From Umezawaea sp036375055 (GTDB taxonomy: Bacteria; Actinomycetota; Actinomycetes; Mycobacteriales; Pseudonocardiaceae), in the NCBI RefSeq assembly GCF_036375055.1, contig NZ_DASUSQ010000169.1, positions 1 to 64,000 of the forward strand: DNA of 64,000 bases. The letters are read 5' to 3'. The notes under the pieces are model-generated. The model saw only the letters and a list, made by a program, of their open reading frames with translations. It was not told the DNA's origin and ran no database searches. Shown piece after piece: positions 17,211-26,212 of the stretch (position 1 is its first letter; the number at the start of each line of letters is the position of its first letter). The position numbers and the translations under genes are program-made.

Positions 17211-18239
17211 TCAGCCTACGATGCGGCGGATGGTGTTGATCGGGCCGATGGAGTCGATCGGCGCGGTCTTCACCGGGACGCCCTCGGTGGAGGCGTGGAC
17301 CGCGGTGTTGCTGTCCACGACCATCGAGACGTGGCCCTGGTCGGCGTAGTAGATGACCAGGTCGCCCGGCTGGACCTCGCTGCGCGAGACCGCGCGGCCC
17401 AGGACCGCCTGCGCGTACGTGGTGCGGCCGATCGAGATGCCCGCCTCGCGGTAGGCGGCCTGCATGAGGCTGGAGCAGTCCCAGGAGTTGGGGCCGTTCG
17501 AGCCGAACACGTAGGGCTTGCCGCGCTGGCCGAGCGCGAAGTTCACGGCCGTGGCCGCCGCGCCGGAGGCGTCCACCGTGATCGGCGTCTGCTCGCTGCC
17601 CGCGGCGAGGGAGTTCCTCGTGGTGCTGCTGAGGGCGTTGTAGGCGGCCTTGGCCTCCTTGACCCTGCCGTCCAGCTCCTCGGCCTTCTTGTCGATGTCC
17701 TCCAGCAGCTTGGCGGCATCGTCCTTGGCCTTGCCCGCGCGGTCCGTCGCGTCCTTGGCCGAGACGCGGGCCTGGTCGGCGGTCTCGACCGCGCTGGACA
17801 GCTTGCCGAGCGCCTCGCTGTTGTCCGCGGCCAGCACGCTGATCGCCGACATGCGGTTGAGGAAGTCCTGCTGCGAGTCGCTCACCAGCAGCGCGGAGAG
17901 GTTGTTGAAGCGCGCGCCTTCGAAGGACGCCTCGGTGAGCAGGTCGACCTGGCCCCGGAACTGCTCCTCGGTCGCCTTCGCCGCGTTCTCCGCGTCCGTG
18001 GCCGCCGTGAGGTCCGTGTTGGCCTTGCCCAGCTCGTTCTCCGCGACCGTGAGGGCCTCCTGGGCCTTCAGGTGGTCGGCGTTGAGAACCTCGGCCTCGT
18101 GCGAGAGGTCGTTGTACTTCTGGAGCGCCTCGGACGCGGGGTCGGCCTGGGCGTAGGGGGCCGTGCCGAGGACTGACGCGGCGACCGCGGTGGCCGCCAG
18201 CGCTCCCTGAAACATCCGCTTGCGTGGTTGCGACGACAC
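17211..18239 (-). CDS. Secreted NlpC/P60 peptidoglycan endopeptidase (RipA-like)
   Basis: The 342-residue protein has a signal peptide (about 1-32), a long Ala/Glu/Lys-rich coiled coil (about 35-200) and a C-terminal NlpC/P60 domain. The catalytic Cys is C255 in SWDCSSLMQAAYREAG and the His is H303 in GHVSMVVD. This is the architecture of mycobacterial RipA-type D,L-endopeptidases, which cut peptide stems during cell separation; the coiled coil usually holds the enzyme in check. The GTG start follows GGAGG at nine bases. The 250-base divergent region shared with the pirin gene contains TAACCC-GGAA-GGGTTA (18323-18338) and GGTTTAAACC (18397-18406), possible operators. Confidence 0.9.
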   Translation of the reverse strand: MSSQPRKRMFQGALAATAVAASVLGTAPYAQADPASEALQKYNDLSHEAEVLNADHLKAQEALTVAENELGKANTDLTAATDAENAAKATEEQFRGQVDLLTEASFEGARFNNLSALLVSDSQQDFLNRMSAISVLAADNSEALGKLSSAVETADQARVSAKDATDRAGKAKDDAAKLLEDIDKKAEELDGRVKEAKAAYNALSSTTRNSLAAGSEQTPITVDASGAAATAVNFALGQRGKPYVFGSNGPNSWDCSSLMQAAYREAGISIGRTTYAQAVLGRAVSRSEVQPGDLVIYYADQGHVSMVVDSNTAVHASTEGVPVKTAPIDSIGPINTIRRIVG

Positions 18240-18487
18240 GTCGCGCAGCCTCCTTCGTCGGTACTTCCCACCTTGTGCCCAGGGGGCACTGTCACAGTCT
18301 GTGCGGCGGTGACCTGGCCGTTTAACCCGGAAGGGTTACTGCCTGGCGCGAAGTCTCGATCAGGTTACGGAACGTCTTGCTTGGAGTCCACCTTCGGGTT
18401 TAAACCGCCCCTAACGGCCCTGCGGGAATGACCTGCCGCACAAAATCGTTTGAACCGGTGAGTTGAAGTGTCAACCTGGAGGAAACC

Positions 18488-19474
18488 ATGCCCGCGGTCA
18501 CCGTCACCGACATCACCAGCCTGGCCCGGATCCCCGAACCCGCCCCCGAGGCTGTTGACCGGAAAGTCCGTTCCGTAACCACTGGTCCGCAGGGGTTCGA
18601 GGGCGAGGGCTTCCCCGTCCGCCGGGCGTTCGCGGGCATCGACCTGGCCGACCTCGACCCCTTCATCCACATGGACCAGATGGGCGAGGTCGACTACGGG
18701 CCGGGTGAGCCGAAGGGCACCCCGTGGCACCCGCACCGCGGGTTCGAGACCGTGACGTACATCATCGACGGCGAGTTCGAGCACGCCGATTCGCACGGCG
18801 GTGGCGGCAACATCACCAACGGCGACACGCAGTGGATGACCGCGGGCGGTGGCGTGCTGCACATCGAGAAGCCGACCGAGGAACTCGTGCGGACCGGTGG
18901 CGTCTTCCACGGCGTGCAGCTGTGGGTCAACCTGCCGCGCGCCCAGAAGTGGGTGGAACCGCGCTACCAGGACCTGCGCGGCAACCAGTCGGTGCTGCTG
19001 ACCTCCCCCGACGGCGGCGTGCTGGTGCGCGTCATCGCGGGCGACGTGGCGGGTCACCAGGGCCCCGGCTCGACCTACACGCCGATGGCCATGCTGCACG
19101 CCACCGTGAGCCCCGGAGCACGCGTGAGGCTGCCGTGGCGGCCGGACTTCAACGCGCTGGTCTACGTGCTGGCCGGTGACGGCACGGTCGGTGCCGAGCG
19201 GCGGCCGATCTCCACCGGGCAGCTCGCGCTGTTCGGGCCCGGCGACACGATCGTGCTGGACGGCGCGGGCAAGCAGGAGTCCCGCTACGCCGAGATGGAG
19301 GTCGTCGTGCTGGGTGGCGCGCCGATCCGCGAGCCGGTCGCGTGGGGCGGGCCGTTCGTGATGAACACGCGCGCCGAGGTGCTCCAGGCGTTCGAGGACC
19401 ACCAGGCCGGGCGGCTCGGCAGCATCCCCGCCCAGTACCTGCCGCACGGCGACATCGGCGGTCAGATGTCCTGA
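18488..19474 (+). CDS. Pirin family protein
   Basis: The 328-residue cytoplasmic bicupin has the pirin metal site: WHPHRGFETVTYIIDGEFEH supplies two His early in the fold, and GGVLHIEKP supplies the His and Glu of the third strand. The C-terminal cupin (about 200-300) lacks metal ligands, as is usual. Some pirins act as quercetin dioxygenases and others as redox-dependent partners of regulators or metabolic enzymes; nothing here decides which. The ATG follows TGGAGGAA. It is a single-gene unit ending at a terminator. Confidence 0.9.
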   Translation: MPAVTVTDITSLARIPEPAPEAVDRKVRSVTTGPQGFEGEGFPVRRAFAGIDLADLDPFIHMDQMGEVDYGPGEPKGTPWHPHRGFETVTYIIDGEFEHADSHGGGGNITNGDTQWMTAGGGVLHIEKPTEELVRTGGVFHGVQLWVNLPRAQKWVEPRYQDLRGNQSVLLTSPDGGVLVRVIAGDVAGHQGPGSTYTPMAMLHATVSPGARVRLPWRPDFNALVYVLAGDGTVGAERRPISTGQLALFGPGDTIVLDGAGKQESRYAEMEVVVLGGAPIREPVAWGGPFVMNTRAEVLQAFEDHQAGRLGSIPAQYLPHGDIGGQMS

Positions 19475-19501
19475 CCTGGCAAGGAGAGTGCGGAACGTGC
19501 G

Positions 19502-19543
19502 ACGGCCCCCAGCTCACCTGGGGGGTTGGGAGCCGGGGGCCGT
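19502..19543. terminator. Terminator between convergent pirin and LAL genes
   Basis: A 14-bp inverted repeat with one mismatch (ACGGCCCCCAGCTC and partner) has a 14-base loop. It lies in the gap between two convergent genes. Confidence 0.7.
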
Positions 19544-19660
19544 GTACACGCCGGGTGCGGTCAGGGGGGTCGACAACACCGGGCAAGCAAGAGTCTATGC
19601 GGTGAATTGGATTCGTGTACGCCAACCTCGCGGAGAAGGCCATGCGAATTTCCGATCCGG

Positions 19661-22579
19661 TCAACTCGCCATGGCGGCGGCGAAGCTGCTGAGCGCCTCC
19701 CGGTCGGGGCGGCTGGTTTTGCTGATCAAGCTCGCGACGTGCTTCTCCACGGTCCTGGGGGAGATGTGCAGGCGCGCCGCGATGGCCTTGTTCCCCATCC
19801 TGTTGGCCAGCAACAGGAACACTTCGAACTCCCGAACAGTGACGCCCAGCACCCTCAGCTGGCGCGGCACCTGATCGGTGCCGGTGCGCCGCTGCTGCAC
19901 GGTCGCGCCGACCTGCCGCAGCAGGCCCCGGCACGCGCTCGCGACCGGCGTCACCTGCGCCTGGTGGAAGTACTCCTCCGCACCGCGCAGCCACGCCACC
20001 GGGTCGCCCCAGCCGTCCGCGTGCGCCGCCTCGGCGACCAGCCGCAGCCCGAGGTGCCGCGCGACCGGGAAGATCGACGCGGCGTCCTGGGCGGCCCGCA
20101 CGGCGGCCTCGGCCTCGGCGGCCCTGCCGTCCCGGCCGAGCAGCACGGCGTGCGCCAGGTCGGCGAACACCCGGTTCCACCGCATCCGGCTCGCGGCGGC
20201 GCTGGTGATCTCGCGGTGGTGCGGCCACCCCACCCGGCCCGCGAGCACGCCGAGCAGCAGGTGCAGCCCGTGGCGGCCCGCCAGGTGGAAGATCGTCGGG
20301 TTCTCCGCCTCGTGGGCCAGCGCCTGCGCCAGCTCGCTCTCCGCCAGCTCGCGGTCCTCCTCCAGCAGCGCGCAGAACGTCCGCGCCAGGCCGAAGCACA
20401 GCGGCTGCTCCTGCGAGGCGCCGCCGTCGGAGACCGCGCGGAACTCGGTGAGGGCGTGCTCCATGCCCTGCCGGTCGAGCCGGTGCGCGGCCGACGTCGC
20501 CTTGACCATCAGCAGGTACCGGGTCAGCGGCGTCATCTTGAGCCGCGAGGTGACCCTGGCCGTCTGCTCGACCAGCTCCGCCGCCCCGGCGTGGTCGCCC
20601 ACCAGCACCGCGTGCAGCGACCGGATCGCGTCGACGTTGTAGGCGATGGTGATCGCGCCGACCCGCTGCGCCTCCTCGCGGGTGCGGTCCAGCGACGCCG
20701 TGGTCGCGTCGACCAGCCAGTCGTTGCCCGCGATCCGCACCATCGCGTACACCTGCTGGATCGGCAGGTCGTGCTCCTCCGCCAGCTTCCTGGCCTGCTC
20801 GAAGCACGCGTTGGCCTCGGCGGTGTCGTCCTCGCGGGCGATCATGCCCAGCACCTGCCACGCCTCGCAGCCGACCAGCGGCAGCGGCACCCGCGCCGCG
20901 GCGTCCACGGCCCGGCGCGCGAGCGCCGCGGCCGTGTCGATCCGGTCCGTGCTCTCGGTGTGCACCGTCAGCATGGCCGCCACGACGTCCACCGGCGCGG
21001 TCTGCTCGTCCCCGGCGTCGCGGCCCAGCAGCGCGCGGGCCGCGCCGACCTGGCCCATGCCGTAGTCCCACCGGCCCGCGATGTGCGCGGCCCGCGCGAG
21101 TTCGGTGTGCAGCCTGACCCGGCGCGGCTTGGGCAGCCCGGCGGCCGCCAGCTCGGCCAGCGTGTCGGTGAGCGCGATGGCGGACTCGAACTGGCCCGCC
21201 TCGGTCAGCGCGGGCAGCAGCGACTCCAGCACGTCCGCGCGGATCTCCGGGTCCACCCCGCTCGCCAGCAGCCGGTTCGCCTGGTCCAGCAACGTGATCG
21301 CCGACCCCGGCGCGCCGCCCTTGAGCGCGCGGCGACCCGCTTCGGCCAGCAGCCCGCCCGCGCGCGCGTCCTCGCCCGCGTCCAGGCGCAGCGCCGCGAC
21401 CAGCGCGCACCACTCGCCGGGCAGGTCGGGGTGGGCGGCCTGGATGGCGTCGGCCGTGCGGCCGGAGATCTCGGCCCGGTCGCTGGGCGTGAGCTGCGCG
21501 CGCAGCGCCTCCGCCGTCAGCGGGTGGCGGAAGGCGTACCAGTCCGGCGCGGGCTCGTCCGGGGTCACGAGCTGCGCCGCGACACCGGCGTGCAGGTGGC
21601 TGAGCAGGCCCCGGTGGTCCATCCCGGTCACCCGCCGCACGATCGAGAGCGGGAACCGGTGGCCCAGCACGGCCGCCACCGACAGCAGCTCACGGCCCTG
21701 CGGCCCGAGCCGGTCCGTGCGGTGCGCGATGCTGCGCACCAGCGCCGTCGGCACCTCGATCCGCAGCTCGCCGAGCACCCGCCAGCCGTCCGGGCCCGGC
21801 ACGAGCAGACCGCTGCTGACCATGCCGTGCAGCAGTTCCTCGACGACGAACGGGTTCCCCGCGCTGTCGGCCCACAGCCGGTCCGCGACCTCGGCGGGCA
21901 CCGCGTCGCGTTCCACCTCCAGGCAGGACGCGGCCATCCGGCGGACCTCGTCGCGGTCGAGCCGCGCCAGCTCCAGCACCACGCCCGCGCCGCGGCGCGC
22001 CGCCAGCGTCACCACGTCCAGCGCGTCGCCGGGTTCGCCCCGGACGGTCGCCAGCAGCACCACCGGCTGCTGGTCGAGGTTGTCCGCCAGGTACTCGATG
22101 ACGGCGAGGGTCTCGGCGTCGGCGTCGTGCAGGTCCTCCAGCACCAGCAGGCACGCCTGCCTCCTGCCGACGGCGGAGAGCAGCCGCAGGACCGCTTCGG
22201 CCAGGACGACCAGCGACTCGCCGTTGTGCTGGGCCTCGCCCCGGCTCCACTCGGGGATGAGCCTGCCGAGCACCGGCTTGTAGGGCCCCAGCTCCACCTC
22301 GTCGGGCGCCTCGCCACCGCGGAACAGCGACAGCAGCGCCTCCGCCAGCGGGCGGAACGGGACCATCGGGCCGATCGTGCTGCCCCGACCGCGGAGCACC
22401 CTCATGCCGCTGTCGAACGCGCGGCCCGCGGCCACCCGCGCGAGCCTCGACTTCCCGACACCCGCCTCACCGACGAGGAAGACGGCACCGCCGCGACCAG
22501 CCCTGGCGTCCTCCAGAGCCCGCTCCAGCTCGTGCACTTCCTTGTCCCGGCCGACCACCACCGGCGCGCGGGTCTGCAT
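19661..22579 (-). CDS. LAL-family (large ATP-binding LuxR) regulator
   Basis: The 972-residue protein has an N-terminal AAA-type ATPase with Walker A GEAGVGKSRLAR (near residue 40) and Walker B CLLVLEDLHDAD. A long helical TPR-like middle follows, and the C-terminal LuxR HTH is RMGNKAIAARLHISPRTVEK. LAL proteins are typical pathway-specific activators of actinobacterial secondary metabolism. The ATG at 22579 is preferred because AAGG lies eight bases upstream; in-frame starts at 22600 and 22645 exist. It lies on the same strand as, and downstream of, the precursor-like gene, separated by a hairpin. It is the best candidate controller of the neighbouring LanM locus. Confidence 0.88.
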   Translation of the reverse strand: MQTRAPVVVGRDKEVHELERALEDARAGRGGAVFLVGEAGVGKSRLARVAAGRAFDSGMRVLRGRGSTIGPMVPFRPLAEALLSLFRGGEAPDEVELGPYKPVLGRLIPEWSRGEAQHNGESLVVLAEAVLRLLSAVGRRQACLLVLEDLHDADAETLAVIEYLADNLDQQPVVLLATVRGEPGDALDVVTLAARRGAGVVLELARLDRDEVRRMAASCLEVERDAVPAEVADRLWADSAGNPFVVEELLHGMVSSGLLVPGPDGWRVLGELRIEVPTALVRSIAHRTDRLGPQGRELLSVAAVLGHRFPLSIVRRVTGMDHRGLLSHLHAGVAAQLVTPDEPAPDWYAFRHPLTAEALRAQLTPSDRAEISGRTADAIQAAHPDLPGEWCALVAALRLDAGEDARAGGLLAEAGRRALKGGAPGSAITLLDQANRLLASGVDPEIRADVLESLLPALTEAGQFESAIALTDTLAELAAAGLPKPRRVRLHTELARAAHIAGRWDYGMGQVGAARALLGRDAGDEQTAPVDVVAAMLTVHTESTDRIDTAAALARRAVDAAARVPLPLVGCEAWQVLGMIAREDDTAEANACFEQARKLAEEHDLPIQQVYAMVRIAGNDWLVDATTASLDRTREEAQRVGAITIAYNVDAIRSLHAVLVGDHAGAAELVEQTARVTSRLKMTPLTRYLLMVKATSAAHRLDRQGMEHALTEFRAVSDGGASQEQPLCFGLARTFCALLEEDRELAESELAQALAHEAENPTIFHLAGRHGLHLLLGVLAGRVGWPHHREITSAAASRMRWNRVFADLAHAVLLGRDGRAAEAEAAVRAAQDAASIFPVARHLGLRLVAEAAHADGWGDPVAWLRGAEEYFHQAQVTPVASACRGLLRQVGATVQQRRTGTDQVPRQLRVLGVTVREFEVFLLLANRMGNKAIAARLHISPRTVEKHVASLISKTSRPDREALSSFAAAMAS

Positions 22580-22644
22580 GAGGGTGACCTTAGCGAGCAT
22601 CCGGCGTGCGCCGGTTCCGCTATTCGAATGCCGAATGCGGGGCA

Positions 22645-22681
22645 CCGGACGGCCTGCACCCCCAGGGGGCAGGCCGTCCGG
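22645..22681 (-). terminator. Hairpin between precursor-like gene and LAL gene
   Basis: A 13-bp inverted repeat (CCGGACGGCCTGC and complement) surrounds an inner CCCCC/GGGGG pairing. It lies 13 bases past the stop of the precursor-like gene on the minus strand and would terminate the lanM operon transcript. Confidence 0.75.
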
Positions 22682-22693
22682 GCGAGGGGACGG

Positions 22694-22909
22694 TCACACG
22701 GGCAAACCGGGCGCGCTGACCGTGGTGAAGGAGTTGGTCCCGTAGGCCAGGACGGCCATGCCCGCGGTGAGGGCGATGCCGGAGAGCACCCTCGTGCGGA
22801 TCCCGGCCGTGGTCCTGCCGGACAGCGCCATCTCGCCCGCGGGGCTGGTACCGGCGTCGAACTCGTCGTCGTCGATCGCCGGTACCTCGGTGTTCATGGC
22901 GTCGTTCAT
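22694..22909 (-). CDS. Cysteine-free precursor-like peptide of the LanM locus (71 aa)
   Basis: This 71-residue gene begins 29 bases after the lanM stop, on the same strand, with a very good Shine-Dalgarno (AAGGAGAG) seven bases before the ATG. Its layout is that of a RiPP precursor: an acidic N-terminal half (VPAIDDDEFDAG at 9-20), then a hydrophobic, Gly/Ala-rich segment (41-56), then a Thr/Ser-rich tail (T58, S60, T62, T63, S65) ending in Pro-Gly-Leu-Pro-Val. There is no cysteine anywhere, so it cannot by itself supply lanthionine bridges. It could be a dehydrated peptide substrate of LanM. Alternatively it is a small membrane or immunity protein, since residues 40-58 could span a membrane. 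Confidence 0.7.
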   Translation of the reverse strand: MNDAMNTEVPAIDDDEFDAGTSPAGEMALSGRTTAGIRTRVLSGIALTAGMAVLAYGTNSFTTVSAPGLPV

Positions 22910-22938
22910 CGGAAATCTCTCCTTGAGGGGTGTGAGTT

Positions 22939-25929
22939 CTACCGTGGTTGGAGCAGGAGCACCGAAGGTACGTGGTCGGTGAACCCGAGTCGGAGGAGTC
23001 CGTAGCCGATCCCGGACAGCCCGGTGAGCAGACCTGCGGAGGGGACGCCGCCGGGGGTCCCGCAGCGCGCCCCGTACTGGTCGAGCGCGCCGAGCACGAG
23101 CCCGGCCCGCCGGGTCCTGGCGGCGGCCGCCCGCTCGTGGCCGCGCTCCGCGAGCACCGTCAGCGCCTCCACGACGCCCAGCTCCCCGTGGCACAGGCTG
23201 AGGTCCCGCAGCGGTTCGTGCACGGCGAGCGCGTTGATGCACCGGTCGAGGTGCAGCGTGTACGCGTCCAGCGGCTGTTCGGGGTGCGCCACGTGGGCGA
23301 GCACCGCGCCGGACAGGCCGGAGCACCAGCCGTGGTCGGCCTCGCCGACGGGCAGCAGCCGCTGCCGCAGGCTCCGGTCGGCGCGCAGCGCGGCCCGGCC
23401 GGACACCGCGTGCCGGACGTCGCCGCCCGCCGCGGCGAACCGCAGCAGCGCCCAGCCGACCCCGGCAGCGCCGCGGGCGAACCCGTCGCCGGCGGCTGCC
23501 CGCTCGGCGAGCCGGTCGGCGAAGCGGGCCGCCAGCTCACCCGCCAGCGGCAGCCCGGTCTGCGCGTGCACGGCGAGCATCGCGGCCAGGCCGCCCGCGC
23601 TGCCCTCGACCACCGACGACGACTCGTCCCGCAGGTCGCGGGCCAGCTCCACGGACCGCTCCAGCCAGCGGGGCAGGTCGGGGTCGTCGGCCAGGATCGC
23701 GGTGAGCCGGGCGAGCGCGTAGCTGATGCCGCCGAGGCCGTGGAACCCGCCGCTGCCGACGGCGGGCGCCAGCTGCGGGTCGGCGGCCAGCACGTCGAGC
23801 AGGTGGGGGATCGGCCGCAGGGCGTCGCGGGCGAACTCGGTGTACCGCTCCGCGCCGGTCAGGGCACCGAGCTGCGCCAGGAACAGGGCGACACCGGTGT
23901 AGCCGTTGGACAGGCCCGCGCCCATCGGCATGACGGTCCAGTGCCGGTCGTCCACCAGCTCCAGGCCGAGCCAGTTGACCCGGTTCCCCTCGACGGTGGC
24001 GTGCGCCAGGATCTCGTCGGCGATGCCGCAGGCCGCTGCCAGCAGCCGCTGCGGGTCGGGCACGCCCGCCGTGACCCGCCCCGGCACCACGTCGGCGCCG
24101 CGGTGCTCGACCGCGCCCGACCGGCCCGCCAGCGACGCGGCGATCAGCCACTGCTGGTCGTGCCGGTCGACCTCGTCCATCCGCTCGACCTTGCGCAGCG
24201 CGGCCTCCAGACCGGAGACGGGCAGCAGGTCGGGGATGCGCTCGCCGGTCGACGTCCAGATGTCGCGGCTGCCGGGCCGCACGGTGAACAGGGGCACGTC
24301 GCCCGCCCACAGGTCGGCCAGCTCGTGCGGGACCAGCGCGCGCAGCAGCGCGTCCTCGCGGGCCTCGGTCCACAGCAGGTCCAGCGCCAGGTCGCGGTCC
24401 AGCGCGTCGCGGGCCACCTCGGGGTGCGTCGTCTCGTCCAGCGCCGTCGCGTAGGTGCGGGTGGCCCGCGCGACGAACCGCACCGGCACGTCGGCGCAGC
24501 GCCGCAGCAGGTCCAGCAGCTCGGCGCGGTGCGCGCAGATCGTGTCGTGGCCGACGCGGAAGCCCGCGAGCAGCGCGGTCTGGTAGTCGCTCGGCTCGGC
24601 CTCCTGGCCGCCGAGGCGGGGCCGGTTGTGGGCGCCGGTGCTCGGCGCGGTCCGCCGGACGAGCCGCATGGTGTCGGTGGCCGGGTCCAGCCAGTCGACC
24701 GTCTGGGAGGGGTAGGTGCGGTCCCGGTCGCCGCCCAGCCCGGACAGGTCGAACACGCCGTGGTCGCCGATCAGCATCTGCGGCAGCAGCGCGGTCCGCG
24801 TCACCGAGCCCGCCAGCGCGTTCGCCGCCGGGTCGGTGCTCGGCGCGGCGGTCAGCAGCGTCGGGTGGAACAGGGTCTCGACGTCGATCAGCACCGGCTG
24901 GTCGCCGCACGCGATCAGGTTCTCGTAGTGCATGTCCGTGCCGTCCACGGCGTAGACGAGCGCGAGCAGCGCGCCGAGCCGGTGGTAGAACCGGCCGATG
25001 CCGCTGACCTCCGAGCACTCCCCGTGCTCGACGAACTCGGCCCAGCCGTAGCCCTCGCCGCGCACCACCCTGACCCGGCGGAGCCCGAGGCGGGTGTGGC
25101 CGTCCAGCCAGCCCAGCATCTCGTTGAAGCGCACGTGCAGGTCGACCGGGCGGGGCTTGTAGACCAGCCGAGACCCGTCGGCGAACCGCAGCACGCACAC
25201 CGTGCGGCCGCGGCCGTGCGAATCGCCCTGGCCGGACTCCACCGCGATGACCGCTCCGGGGTCGACCCCGTCGAGCAGGTCGGCCACGATCCGCTCGCGG
25301 TCGGCGGCGAACCGGTCGAGCAGCTCGACGTGCGCCGCCGCGCCGTGCAGCGAGGTCAGGGCGAGCAGCCGGGCCAGCACCGGGTAGCGGCGCAGCAGGT
25401 CGGCCAGGTCGACGTGGTCCACGAAGTGCGTGAACCGGTCCGCGGGCGTCGCGCCGACCAGGTCGCCGCGCCTGCGCGCCAGGTTCAGCTCCAGCACGAG
25501 CGTGCGGGCCGCGATCCGGACGAGCCTGCCGACCAGCTGCTCGGTGAAGGCACCGTCCAGCCTCGGGTCGTCGCCCGCCGCCTCGGCCAGCGGGCGCAGC
25601 ACGTGGGCGAAGGCCTCGGACCACGTGCCGCCCGCGAAGGTGGTGGGGGCCGCGTTCGTGGTGGCGCGTTCCACGAACGCGGCCCACTCCGGCCGCCCGG
25701 TTCGGGCGGCCAGTTCGGGGGCCGGTTCGGCCAGCAGGGCGTCCAGCGCGTCCTCGTCCAGCCCGGCGTCCGCGAGGCGCTGGGCGAACCAGGCTTCGCT
25801 GTCGTGCGCCGAACGCCACTTCGCCAGCCGCGCGCTGGTCCGACCGCTCGTGACGACCGGCCGTTCCGCGAGGCGGAGACCGCCCGCCCACCAGCTGGCG
25901 GGCTGCTTCGCGGCGGGCGTGGGGATCAC
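22939..25929 (-). CDS. lanM: LanM: class II lanthipeptide synthetase
   Basis: The 996-residue bifunctional enzyme dehydrates Ser/Thr in a precursor peptide and then cyclises Cys onto the dehydro residues. The dehydratase half (about 190-560) has the kinase-like motifs CVLRFADGSRLVYKPRP, DGTDMHYENL (H334) and VLIDVETLFHP. The LanC-like cyclase half (about 690-996) retains all three zinc ligands, C869 in GWCSG and C913-H914 in LCHG, so it looks fully active. The start is a GTG with only a weak Shine-Dalgarno. It leads an operon with the cysteine-free peptide gene. No LanT exporter or leader peptidase gene accompanies it. Confidence 0.95.
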   Translation of the reverse strand: MIPTPAAKQPASWWAGGLRLAERPVVTSGRTSARLAKWRSAHDSEAWFAQRLADAGLDEDALDALLAEPAPELAARTGRPEWAAFVERATTNAAPTTFAGGTWSEAFAHVLRPLAEAAGDDPRLDGAFTEQLVGRLVRIAARTLVLELNLARRRGDLVGATPADRFTHFVDHVDLADLLRRYPVLARLLALTSLHGAAAHVELLDRFAADRERIVADLLDGVDPGAVIAVESGQGDSHGRGRTVCVLRFADGSRLVYKPRPVDLHVRFNEMLGWLDGHTRLGLRRVRVVRGEGYGWAEFVEHGECSEVSGIGRFYHRLGALLALVYAVDGTDMHYENLIACGDQPVLIDVETLFHPTLLTAAPSTDPAANALAGSVTRTALLPQMLIGDHGVFDLSGLGGDRDRTYPSQTVDWLDPATDTMRLVRRTAPSTGAHNRPRLGGQEAEPSDYQTALLAGFRVGHDTICAHRAELLDLLRRCADVPVRFVARATRTYATALDETTHPEVARDALDRDLALDLLWTEAREDALLRALVPHELADLWAGDVPLFTVRPGSRDIWTSTGERIPDLLPVSGLEAALRKVERMDEVDRHDQQWLIAASLAGRSGAVEHRGADVVPGRVTAGVPDPQRLLAAACGIADEILAHATVEGNRVNWLGLELVDDRHWTVMPMGAGLSNGYTGVALFLAQLGALTGAERYTEFARDALRPIPHLLDVLAADPQLAPAVGSGGFHGLGGISYALARLTAILADDPDLPRWLERSVELARDLRDESSSVVEGSAGGLAAMLAVHAQTGLPLAGELAARFADRLAERAAAGDGFARGAAGVGWALLRFAAAGGDVRHAVSGRAALRADRSLRQRLLPVGEADHGWCSGLSGAVLAHVAHPEQPLDAYTLHLDRCINALAVHEPLRDLSLCHGELGVVEALTVLAERGHERAAAARTRRAGLVLGALDQYGARCGTPGGVPSAGLLTGLSGIGYGLLRLGFTDHVPSVLLLQPR

Positions 25930-25960
25930 GGTTCGACGGTCTCACCCGCGTCGCCCGTTG

Positions 25961-26043
25961 GACATGGGTGCTTCGCCCCCAGATTCCCGCCGCGCCGCCC
26001 TCCGGCGGCTCCGACCGAAATGTGGGGGTGTCGTACCCATGTC
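25961..26043. promoter_or_regulatory. Mirror-image operator pair in the divergent lanM / FMN-enzyme promoter region
   Basis: The 23 bases at 25961-25983 and the reverse complement of 26021-26043 share GACATGGGT, then six variable bases, then CCCCCA. Each site is itself partly palindromic (TGGGT...CCCCCA). The two face outward toward lanM (start 25929) and toward the small ORF at 26117. Between them lies a GC-rich hairpin (GCCGCC...GGCGGC). Such symmetry suggests one regulator, possibly the LAL protein, acting on both arms. Confidence 0.6.
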
Positions 26044-26116
26044 CGCGACCGGGGTGGGGGGACACACTCGGCACCGCCCCACCCGAAGGCCTACCCAGCC
26101 GGAGAGGACCGCGCAG

Positions 26117-26212
26117 ATGATCCTGCCGACCGCCGCCGCACCCCCGCTCCCACGGGCGCACGCCGTCCCGCCGGTGCCGCGTCCCGAGACCGCGGGCGTG
26201 GTGGCGACGTGA
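26117..26212 (+). CDS. Small ORF (31 aa) coupled to the FMN enzyme
   Basis: A 31-codon frame starts at an ATG with GGAGAGGA eight bases upstream and stops within the GTGA that starts the FMN enzyme gene. The peptide is Pro/Ala/Val-rich, with three Thr, no Ser and no Cys. It may be a translational coupling leader, a tiny peptide product or a chance frame. The coupled layout and strong ribosome site argue for translation. Confidence 0.5.
   Translation: MILPTAAAPPLPRAHAVPPVPRPETAGVVAT

Noticed and set aside
18240..18487. Possible c-di-AMP (ydaO-type) riboswitch upstream of the NlpC/P60 gene, as is common in actinobacteria
   Set aside because: I could not find the conserved core segments of that riboswitch on the minus strand. 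Only short palindromes are visible.
22948..26208. Plus-strand open frame running into the FMN enzyme gene, which would make a 1499-residue protein
   Set aside because: It lies antisense to lanM, has low-complexity composition, and the FMN gene has its own coupled GTG start.
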